64,000 bases of DNA, from NCBI RefSeq assembly GCF_037392515.1, contig NC_090290.1:18861753-18925752 (forward strand), written 5' to 3'. Within the stretch, counting starts at the first letter, position 1, and each line of letters begins with the position of its first letter. The notes beneath the pieces are model-generated. The model had not been told where the DNA came from. It searched no databases and worked only from the letters and a program-made list of their open reading frames with translations. The position numbers and the translations under genes are program-made. This DNA comes from Haliotis asinina (Eukaryota; Mollusca; Gastropoda; Lepetellida; Haliotidae). Below, piece after piece: positions 11,901 through 24,356 of this stretch.

Positions 11901-14900
11901 TGTACATCTCTATATTTTGTCTCATAACCCTAATTAGTTTATTGTCATATTTGTATGATTCTGAAAATTAATAAAAGAACACACGATCTGCTTATACTCA
12001 TAGTAAATTTCTAACATAACAGCAACATTTATACATTGTATAGATTGCCAATGTGGATCCTATTTCACACACATACGCGATCTAGTGTGTGTTTTCTGTC
12101 ATACAGATTCTGCTGAATCCTACAACAAATAAATTAAAACAAAATGCAAATAATGAATGTAAACCAGACTAATTTTATAGCAACAATGCCAGGCTACTAC
12201 CTTGTTCAGGAATGTATCCATCAATATCCACGTAAAAGAAATTGTATTCCATTCATCTGCAGCTGGTAAATAATCCTGCTCTATGTCGCGTGTCTTATAA
12301 CTGTCTAGTTTGCGAAAAAGTAACACATCGTTTCCCGTCTTTCGTTGGTGAAAACCAGATAAACCTCTCATTGGTCTCCCAAGATAGCACACCTGGCAAA
12401 CTAATTGTATGATGTCCACTACTCTAAGTAATTTAGTTAACCAATAATGAGCAATCAATCAATCAACGCAAGGGTGGTTAATTCTTTGAAGGGAGGATGT
12501 TGTTTTTGCACTCACTCTTTACGACAGGGTGTAGTCATCTACACACACTGCCTTTTGACAAATCCGCTAGAAGATAAAAGTAATTAATCAATCAGTGTGT
12601 TATCGGTTAATCCTTTGATCGATGTTTGTTTTTGTAACTCAGCTGATAAACCTTCTTGCATCACTTACATGTACATATTACATAACATACAATACATTTG
12701 CCATTACAGACCTTAATTTATAATGTTGAGTATTTACTCCAGACAGGAGAAATGCTAAATGGGAACCTTTGTTGAGTAACCGAAGTGGTGTTACTACTAA
12801 TTATACCTGTTATAAATTCATTAATTGACCATCCAGAGAATGATGACAAATAACACGTGTAGGTTTACACCATCATACGCGAGTTACAGCAAGGAAGATG
12901 TAATCTCTGTGTCGCATGCAGCCTGAAAACACTTATGGGCCGAAACTGTTTTGAGGATACCAACGGAATTTCGTTACATTAGGAATACACACAGGCATTT
13001 GTTGTGTACTTGGGTAAATAGGTGAAATAAGGGGTTTTCTTACGTAAGAAAATTTTCAGATTTCTCTACCAAAGGCAAAGTCATCGTTTTTTGTTTACGA
13101 ATTCAAATAAATCTAACTCTGTGTTTTTATTATCATAAATAATAAACCATTGTAGCTACCATAGCTACCAAAATTTACGTATGATGTTTGCTGTCACAGC
13201 TGAACCACCACTCAAAACTACCTATACATATAAAGCTTTGCAATCTTCCGTACTGAAACAAATGGCTTGCTACGTGCCTGTAGACATCATATTTTCATGT
13301 AACATGATTAAATATCGAGGTTAAAAACACAGAAATAGGATCAAATTGGATCAGTAACCATACCATCCAAGCATCCGAAAAGAACTACACTGCTGGGATA
13401 TTTGGTTACGATCAGACAAGGGATACCATGGATATTTTTAAACAAATGGTATATGATGGGCATCCGGCCTCCTGACTGTTTAGGTGAAGAAATTCTGCTA
13501 ATATGGACAGGGGCCCAGTTCCTTTGTCCGTCACGGTCGAAGGAGCGGGCGCTGACCAATTTGGGGTTTGGTTTCGTAATTCGACGGTTGGCAAGAAACA
13601 TTATTCGCTCCGCATCAGTGCCCCTTTAAGAATTTGTCAGTTTACACTCATTTTTATCATATATTGAATACACGACAATAATCTTTTCAACATTACAAAT
13701 TGTTCAATGATACATCTCTTCATGTGTAAACAGTGCCTTTAAAAAGCATGGAATATTTGGCACAATCTAGCTTAGAACAGCTGACCGAAGTAAATGTGTG
13801 TATTTTAGAGCTGTGACGACATATCGTAGTATCGATAATTGTGATATTTTATCAGACGATAAATATATTGATACTATTTTTGTATCGTGATACGTATCAC
13901 TGACCATAAAATTGTTAATTTTCACTAGAAATTGACGATTATGTGAAAATTTACACTGTTACTTCATATAAAAATATACGTTTTTAAAGAAAATAACTAA
14001 AAATAGAATATCGTGAAGTGCATCAAATTGAATTGCATCGTTCCAAGATATCGCGATACATATCATATCGTAAATTTTCTATATTGTCACACCTCTAGTG
14101 TATTTACACTAGTGAGTCTACACTTTTGAGAGGTAGTATATTTTCAGGATAGTTAATTTAGACTGTTAAGAAGGTATGTCCATTTTAGAGACAAGCGGTC
14201 AGTCTACTTATACTCACCTGCCCTCTCTGCACTTCATGAGGTTGATCAGGTCTCATATTGAAGGGTGTTCCTAGCATTCCTGGATATTTGGCCTTCTGTC
14301 CAGGAACCACCTGGATGTATAACAGACAGCAATTAAACAGGATTGTATAGATAACTCAATTTTTTCTTGTAATTCTGATTAAATGCCTTTCAAAGTAAGG
14401 AAACACACATTTTTCTCCCCAAACTGGAATATTTAAAGATATATATACAAGAAGACAAAGTGATCAGTATCCCCAATCAATATGGCAAAATACTCTTCAT
14501 GAATATGTCTACTAGTTATGATGACGTCAAATGTTTTGGTGTGTAAATGGAAATGTGAAGGGAGAGTCCTGAATGGTTTTTAAGTTCTGCTCCAGAAAGG
14601 AGCACTACCATCAAGTTCAGGTGAGGCCAAATTTGTTGTTTTGGAAACACAAAACAATATTTTATTCAGAATACCAAAAGTACCAGATGGCACCAGTACC
14701 CCAAAAGACCTATCTATGTGCCAAGTTTGATGAAAAAGTATCACATTGGTTTTACAGCTCTGCTCCATAAAAGAAGATTAATTTCTGGCCAAGTCAAAGT
14801 TGTTGCCATGGAAACACAAGGCACCAGGACACCACCAGATCTACCTATATGCCAAGTTTGGTGAAGAAATATAGAACAGTTTTGAAGTTCTGCTGCGGAA

Positions 14901-17900
14901 AAGATGAATGTGCACGGACACATGGACAATGTGAGTACATGTTAATACCACCACCAAATGAGGATAATTAGCTAGTAATCATTTTTGAAGTCCTCATCAG
15001 TGTTCCTGCTGTATTTGGTTGGCAATATTCCAGCTATATGGCGGCGGTCTGTAAATAATCCAGTCTGGACCAGACAATTCAGTGATCAACAGTGTGAGCA
15101 TCTATCTACAAAAGTGGGATATGACTAACCCACCTCTTTGGGATACACATTATCCACGAAGGTTCACTCACTTGTTACAGGTACATATTATCCAGATAGA
15201 TAGATCCACCTGTTCTGAGTACACATTCTCAAGGTAGATCCACCCAACTGTTCTGAGTATACATTATTATATGGTAGATCCACCCAACTGTTCTGGGTAC
15301 ACATTATCAAGGTAGGTCCACCCACCTGTTCTGGGAACACATTATCCAGGTAGATCTACCCACCTGTTCTGGGTATACATTATCCAGGTACCACTTGAAG
15401 CTTTGACAACCGAGCCGTTTCCTGAGCTCCACTCTCTCTGTGATGTCGCCAGCATCCATGTTTCGAGCCAGAGGCTTCAGTTCATAGAAAAAATCCTGCC
15501 ACAAACAGAACATGACCCTTATGTCTCTGTATAACAATTCATCCCAATGAGTGAGTGAGTGAGTAAGTGAGTGCGTGAGTGAGTGAGTGAGTGAGTGAGT
15601 GAGTGAGTGAGTTTTACGTCACACTCAGTAATTTTCCACCCATATGGTGGCAGTTTGTAAATAATCGAGTCTGGTCCAGACAATCCAGTGATCAACAACA
15701 TGAGCATCATCATATCATTAGTGGGATAAATGATTACATGCTTCAACCAAGTCAGTGTGCCTGACCATCTAATTCTGTTCGTCGCCTCTCAAACATGGGT
15801 TTTCTGAAGATGGATTGTAATCTGCATCTTCAAGTCCTGTTGACCCTCAGGATTCTACCTGCCACACACAGGCGTCAATCCAAGGACTCTGTGCCCAAAA
15901 CTGCTTGACTTCAACTGATTTGTCACCTGGGCTCTCTATGACCATACACCACAAAAATATGAATCAGAATGTTCTTTCGTTTCTCATCTCTGTTTAACCT
16001 TATACTTGTCCATCCATACAAGTGCCACCCTGAGTGAGTTTCTTGTTGTTGTATCGATCCCACTGGGTGAACCATACGGTCGGAAGTGTCGGAATACATG
16101 ACCCACTCGAGAACACGGGACTATTTCCATCCGACCTCCACACTGCCAGATCTGGAGAAGTAGTAATATAGAGGTCATGTTAGGTCATCTGAAAACACAT
16201 GGGAAAAGACATTTTGTTGAGACACCCACCCCTCTTTAGATGACGTAATCCTAAGGACATGATGTCTTCTAATGTTTTGTCACATATCTATACATAATGC
16301 CTGGGGTTGAAACTAAATACTGAATGGTCACCCAAGTGTCACAACCTCAATACATCATAAGCAGTGCCTGCTTGATAATATCTGGACACAGTGTTTTTAA
16401 AAGTTTAATGTGCTTCTGTCCTTAAAAAACTGTCCCCGTCTAACTCTTAATCAAGCGATCAAAATCTTTGATTATGGCCGGAAGTCATCAAATACTATAC
16501 TGAACATATTTTATATGATATTATCTGAGGGCATACCATTATCCAAGAGATACCATTTGAGAGGCCATGTTTCATTTTCTGGAACTGTTTTAGAAATATT
16601 ATACCCCAATGTCTTGTGATGACTAATATCTCGTTCACCACATTACCTACATGTGTGAAGGGATGTCATGATTCAATAATGCACCAGTGTATTGTCGGCA
16701 AGTTTAGCAAAATATGATACACGATTCACATGATTTTATAGTGATCCCATTTTTTGACATATACTGATCACTATTATGTCCCTTGTAGTTTTTAGACACA
16801 AAACAGAAAAAATGACTTTTTGAGAGTGAGTGATGGGCAATGGGCTAATGGGTGGTTATCCTTTCTCTATTAATCTCTACCAGAAACTGAAACCGAAATG
16901 ATTTGGGTTAGTACAGCTTTTCTGTGAACTATGGTTTCAAAATGAAGGTAATGGCTGACTGTTATGCACAAAATTAGCCATTACTTTAATTACAGTTTGT
17001 TAAACCAACTTTTTCATTTTTAGGCCATAAATTCTGAAAAAACTCACAGAGTTGGTCTGATGTTTTGATTTGATCAGCATTTCACTGGGCATGTAATGTT
17101 GAATTTCAAATTAATGAATTTCAAATTCATTGGTCCGCTTTGAGTCATATGGACTATAGGTCTAAATGCTTATGTCTCAAATCACAACCACAGGCTACCA
17201 CCTGATGTTAAGCTACGGCTTAAGCAAGCTTTTTTCCAGAAAATAAGATAAATGTTTCTTACCCGGAAGGATATTTCAATATTTTCACCTCCCCAAATAT
17301 CCATTTGAGAATCATACTCTCCAAGCTCATGAAAGTAAGATCGGTCCATAGCAAACAATCCACCCGGCATGGTTGGAGTTCTGGAATGGATACATACATC
17401 ATAATGGTATTAATACATCATGATCATATACTCCTGTTGGGCAGTGAGGTAGCCTTGGCCCTAAAGCGTTCACTTATCATGCTGAAGGTCTGGGTTCGAT
17501 TCCCAACATGGGCACAGCTGTGAAGCCAATTTCTAGTGTCCTCCACCATGATATTGCTGGAATGCGGCGTAAATACTAAACTCACTCTCTCACTATGTTC
17601 CTGCATTTGTGAACAGGGAGAATGAGGCAGCCTATTGCCACATTGAATACCAAAGTTTGATTCCCCAGATTGGGACGATATTTGGAGCAGATTTCTGGTG
17701 TTCTCTTGTCTTGATATTGCTGGAATATTGCTAAAAGTGGCATAAGACCCTCACCCAATTCCCACTGTTGATGACCAATGTTTAGGTGAGAAACTTTCTA
17801 CATCCCATATGCCCCTACTTGTTCAACCTGGCAACTGAAATCTAAAATTAACTACAAAAAAGGCTAGTGTGGCTGGTTAATACTTTTGAAAACTTAAAAT

Positions 17901-20900
17901 CACACACTTTCAAACTACATCTTAAACGGAAAGCGAGACTTCAGTGCAACAAGTGACTGCTTTAACCCCAGACTAGCCTTCTTCTTAATAAGGGGTGGTT
18001 GGGTGGCCCAGTGGTTCAAGTGTTCACTCGTCACACCGAAGATCCAGGTTTGATTCCCCACATGGGTACAATGTGTGAAGCCCATTTCTGGTGTTAAACA
18101 CTGTGATATTAATGGAACATTACTAGAAGTGGCATAAAAATAAACTCACTTACTCATTATTCATAATGACAAACATGCTCTTTGGCTGTCGTGTCTCAGT
18201 ACTTACTCAATGGGATCAATTAGTCGATCAATGTTTTTCTGGTATCTTGGTGGCAGCCCGTCCCATCTGTGAAGCAGGGACCAGGTGAATCCTCCACGGA
18301 CAAGGTGCGACGAGCGGTACATGAAGGTGTCAGCGTCAATCATGTCCACGACCGGCACCACCACTGTGGTCCGCTGTTCCTTGATCCGTGACAACAGTGG
18401 CTCCAGCCACTGACTGTTCACTTCTATGTGACTGTCGAGGAACACCAGCACCTGTGAAGGAACAGTCAGAAGAAGAAGAAGTTTGATATTTGTTTGCGGT
18501 TGTTTGTTGAAGGAACAGTCACAATGCTAAACATGAAGAAGTTTGATCTTTGTTTGTTTGTTTGTTGCTAAACTCTGCTATATGGAGGTAGTCTGTAAAC
18601 AGTGGAGTGTGGACCAGCATTTGAAATAATCAACGGAGGTCCAGCGGCAGTTGTTATTGTATTGGGCTGGTTGATATTTGCATGTGCTTCAATAAACTAG
18701 TCTCTGTCAATATCTTTTTTCAACCAGAGTCTTCCAATAATTTTTTCTTTGTAGACATCCAGGAATCTTTCATGATTTGATAACATATATTTTCACTTGA
18801 AAGTATTTCAGTGCTTTGTGCAAAGCAAAGACTTATCTGTACACCACAGGCTTCACTAACTGACTTTATAGAAACGGTGCCTGTAGATTTTAAAGCTTGA
18901 AGGAGACACTAGGCCCTGATGGTCAACTGGTAAAATCAAGGAACTGCAAACACTGGTGTGTACAAGAGAATGTACATAAATTGAGTTGGTTGGTTTGTGT
19001 CTTAATGCTGCACTCAGCAATATTCCCGTTACGTAGTGGTCTGTAAACAATGGAATCTGACCAGACAATCGAATAATTAACAGCATGAGAATCAATCTCT
19101 GCTGTTGGGATATGAGGACTGGTGTCAACCATGTCAACAAGTCTGACCATCCAATCCTGTTCGCTGCATCTTACATGGGTTGTTGAAGACCAATTCTCAC
19201 CCAGATTTTCAAACATGTGAATTATGTTACACATTTGGGTCCACCTGCACAAATATAAGTGTATGTTAGAGTATGGGAGTTGCAATCAATCATCCTAGTA
19301 TCAAGACAGATTTGTGTACGTGGACCATGTTATTGCAATGCTAATCTTCAACCAAGAAGTAATCATTAAAACCATATACAGCTGAACACTGCCAGTCTTG
19401 ACTTATATACAGTTTGTCAAGACAAATATTATTTTCAAAGTCATCAATTGCAGAGGTTGTGGTGTAGTCTTATGGTTAAGGTATTTTGCCAGTAACACCG
19501 AAGATGTGGGGTTGATTCCTCAAATGGGTACAATGTGCGAAGCCCATTTCTGACGTCCCTACTGTGATATTGCTGGAATATTGCTAAAAGCGGTGTAAAA
19601 CTAAACTGATTCAATCATCAATTGCATACATTTTCTACTTTGTTTAAAAGCAACCATGAACCAGGGTGCATTGAGATAGCCTAGTAGTTAAGCGTTTGCT
19701 TGCCATACCATAGTCCTTAGGTTATATTTTGAATCAGGGAAAAACCATCCACCATTTTGGAAGAAATTTCAAATTCATGGGAAAATCACTATGTGTTGTT
19801 CTTCCAAATTTGCAGTAAAGAAACAAATTCTCCTCAATCTGACAAATTTTTAAAGCTCTACATTTTCCAACTAAATTATCCAACCTGTCCAGTGGCGTGT
19901 CTAGCTCCCAGTATTCTGGCTCGAATCAGTCCTAGCCTCTCCGTACTGCGCACTAGTTTCACCTTCGACAAGTCCTGTACATACCTGGACAGTCGAGTCT
20001 TGAGGTGATCTGCAACATATACATCACACTTTATATCATGTGCATAGTTACCATGGTTACTACAGTTTCAGGTGAGTTGAAGTAAACATCACTTTTAACA
20101 GAACTTCAGGTACGTCACCTGTTGGCTGAAGTATCCCAAGTGAGGAAGGTCAAGGTTGTTTGTGATATTTGTACTGCAGAAATATAACCAATGTAAAACC
20201 ACGCTCACTTACAGTCCAAGTAAACTTAGTCTCAGTACTTTTGTTGCACTCCACTACTGAGTCTAACAAAACCTAGTAGGAGGTCGTGTCAGGTAACCTT
20301 TGAGATTGACCAATCAGAACACAGCTTACCATGGACAATCGCAAATACCTTTTGAACTTTTACCCCGTAAAGGTTTGTACCCGAACAATTCTGAATGCTA
20401 TTTTCCATACGATTGCTACTGAGACTACAGCACTGTCAACACTGAGTAAACAGTCGCTGAAAACAATGTTTTTGTCAATATTCAAGGATGTCTGCTTACA
20501 GAAATACTAGCTAATGGTAACCATATCATCAGGAAGATCTAAGAATATATACTACAAGTCTATTGAGAAATCAGTGTCAGTGACTAGTGAACAGTAGCTG
20601 TTGTCTGATTGGTTAAATCTGTTCAGCCTTCTCGCGTTGACTGGACGGTCAGCGGTCACTCAAAGGTTACCTGACGCGACCTCCTACTACGTTTTGTTAG
20701 ATTCAGTAGTGGAGTGTAATGAAAAGTACTGAGACTAAGTTTACTGTTTACTGACACTGCACTCACTCGCTGACTTTATTTAATTATTTGGTTTATAAAG
20801 TTACCATCTTTCACAGTGTGGTGGGTAGCTTAGTGGCTAAAGTGTTTGCTCATCACAATTGAAGTCACAGGTTTTAATTTCCCACATGTGTGAAACTGGC

Positions 20901-22513
20901 CATTTCTGGTGTCCCCACCATGATATTGCTGGAATATTGTAACAGGTAGTGTAAAACTAACCTCACTCACTCACTCACACTAGCTCATTTTTTTTCAGAC
21001 AAAAAATGACTGCTGACTTACCAAATGTGCTTGCATCATCCACCAACACGATCTCATGGAGGTACTTTGCCGGCGTCCGTATTAGGATTGTCTGTATAGA
21101 TCTGATGAGAGTAGACCAGGCTTCGTTGTAGAAACACATGATGACGCTAGCCATGGGGAGGTCATCTATGTACTCTTGCTCCTGGCATCTGACAACAGAC
21201 AAAGCCATTATTATTTTCATAATGCTAATCATGCTAATATTTGTAAAGCACCAACATCCAGCTCATTTCCTCAAAGGCGCTTTGTATTTCTCCCTCGAAC
21301 ACTGGATGGTTATCTCAAATGGTACATCATATTATTAATCTCAACTACATCATACAATGTCTCAATAAAACATATTTGAGTATATACTATCTGATATGGC
21401 TGTGTTTTGGGGTGCACATAACACCATTTGTCCTGAAAGTTTACTAAGTAATAATAATAGCCCATTTATCATGCACATTACTCCATGCACTATGCATGCT
21501 CGAAGTGCTGGAACAATCTGATTATCATTATCCCAATTAACCCAAGCTGCCTGTTAGGCGCTACAAGGTTAGAGGTTACATGATTTATTCCACCGGGTAC
21601 CCATTTTCTGCAGGGTGAACAGAGGCAATCTTGAACAAACTCATTTGCCCAAGGTAAGACCACATGTGTTATGTGTTTCATTGTGGGGCAGGACCGAAGT
21701 CCTAGAAACTCTCAGGAGTCAAGTTGCCAAATAACCATTGCAAACAGGTGAAAATGAAGTGTGCGATCCCTCTTTCTAAACAGTGTGGACCCCCGTGTCT
21801 CAAAAAGCTATATCCGTGTCTGTGTATTTCTATGTAGTGTATAATATACCGTCTAACTCAGTATATGTGTATACTTGAACTCTTCCTCAACAATAACCTA
21901 TGTAATTAGCTGAATAAATATTGTGCGAACCTGGTACAGCTATTAGTGTTCATAAGCGTTCGTATCTGATGGACGGGAGAGAGCTGGTACTTTAAAACCT
22001 TTTGACTGGAACAGACTGTGTATTGGATGGGTAGTCAAACTGGGAGTGGTCATAATGGGAATCACCCCATTGTGATATTTATTGTGATATACCAGGAGCT
22101 GTGATATATCAGGTATTGTGATATATTGGGAGCTGTGATATATTGGATATAGTGATGTGGAACATAGCCCTACATAAAACTTAATGATGATTGTGTATGA
22201 GTGATGTAACTGTACCATTGAAATAAAGGAATAAAGTGAAAAAAAACACACTAAAAAACAATTGATGAGGAGGACAATGATGATGACAATGATGACGACA
22301 ATGATGACATAGAACTCACAATGTATTCCTGGAGTCTTTGATAGGTCTTATCTGCCCAAGTCTCTCACTTAGCAGCGCATTGAAACCATGTTGAGCCATA
22401 CCTGTCCAAAAAGTGTGAAATTCAAGTAAAGTTTTCCATCTAGTTAGTTTAGTTAAGTTGCTCAATACTGGACTCAGCAATAATTATCCGAGGTAGGTGA
22501 CAGTGGCCTGTAA

Positions 22514-22557
<44 letters not shown>

Positions 22558-24313
22558 AAGTGAGTTTAGTTTTACGCCGCAATATTCCAGCTATGTAATA
22601 GTTAGAATCTATGAAGAGAAATCTTAGTGGCTAAGAAGGGGCGGAGCGAGCGCATAGATTCTAACTGACTTAGAACTTTGCCTACTTTTTGATTGACAGT
22701 TACCATGATGTCTTTTTCAAACTCTTTCATTTGGCACATGTCGTCAACGAGTATGGATGTGTTAGATGGCGACTTAGTTGGAGAGGGACAGTCTGATTTG
22801 TTGTTTGAAGAATTGTTTACAAATACAGATTTAGAAGTTCCCAGTCTAACCCAGCTGACATTTATTCCAAAACAAGAGCATGTGAAAACTGAAGACGAAG
22901 ATGGTCGTTTCGTGCCTCCTCTTTCCTCTGCTGACATCAAACGTGAGCAGAAAGGCGCTATTCCAAAGAAAACTCGACAGAATAATCAGAGGGCTCTCAA
23001 TGTTTGGAAAGACTGGGTGCGTTATAGAAATCAACTTGCTACTACACTTCTGGAATTTGGTGTTATTCCAGAAGATATTTCGACGTTGGAAAATAGAGAC
23101 TTGGATTTACGTTGGAAAATAGAGACTTGGATTTCTGTATGCAACGTTTCATTCTTGAAATTCGGAGGAAAGACAAGTTGCCGTATCCCCCAACACACTG
23201 ACCCAGATCGTATCTGCATTACAGAGACATCTGAGGCAGCATTGCAACAGGCCTGATATTAACTTTTTCAAGGATGATGACCCTACCTTTGCCGATTTCC
23301 GAAAGACACTGGATGCTCATATGAAAGAGTTAACGGCTAAAGACGTTGGTGTGGAAAAGAAACAATGTGATCCAGTCGCCGAAGAAGATGATCGTAATAA
23401 GTTTTTGCTTTGACCACAGCGGAAGGGCTTAGTAACACTGTGTTTTTCTATAATGGAAAAGCCTTCGCCTTTCGAGGATATCAGAAACATAAGAACTGTG
23501 AAGCCGATCAGTTTGAAGTGAAACAAAATTCCAATGGAAAGAAGTACATCAAGTATTTGTGTTCCTAAAAATGTTCAAGGTGGACTTAAACATCGTCGAA
23601 TTGACATCAAGCCTTTCATTCACTATGAACAGCCTGAAAACCAGAACTATCTTGTGAAAGTGTATGACAAGTACTTGTCACTGATTCCTCGGAAAGGGCC
23701 CCCTGTGGCGGAAACCGCTTAATCCCAAAGATGACCTCCTTAGGATCAGTGCTAGCTGCATACCAAATAATAAACTTTCTGGAATGTACAAGAAATACTA
23801 TGACGAAGCAGGGATATGTACAGATGGGAGAAACATCTCCAACCACTCGGGTCGCGTGACATGTTGTACAACATTGTCCAACAGTGGATTTAACGACAAG
23901 GCAGTTACAAGCCGCAATAAACACCATAGTAACGCTGTCAGGGAACAGTTCGGTATCCTGCAGGACGATGGGAATGGTTCGGTATCCTGCAGGACATCAG
24001 CAACAAGCTCGGTCCCCCGTGTCGTACTGAAAACTTGCAGCAAAACATCACCAATCAATCTACAGTTGAATCTCCATGCAATGAGAGCCTATGTGGTTGT
24101 GTCATGAAGCGCAATTTAGCTTTGAGTTCTTAATCATTAAGAGCAAATTTCAACAGGCAAATCCAACTTTGTGATTGGTTGAAAAACTAGGTTATGTTCT
24201 AAATGTCAGCGGTCTGTAAATAACCACCTAGTCGCCTCTTACGACAAGCATAGTCGTCTTAAGGCAAGCATGTGTTGCTGAAGGCCTATTCTACCCTGGG
24301 ACCTTCACGGTTC

Positions 24314-24356
<43 letters not shown>

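Noticed and set aside
12120-12458. 112-codon frame in the TTAA element as a transposase
   Set aside because: No acidic triad or transposase motif, and copy 2 does not preserve it.
15140-15390. CRISPR-like regular repeat
   Set aside because: The units are contiguous, without spacers, and overlap a eukaryotic exon boundary; it is a minisatellite.
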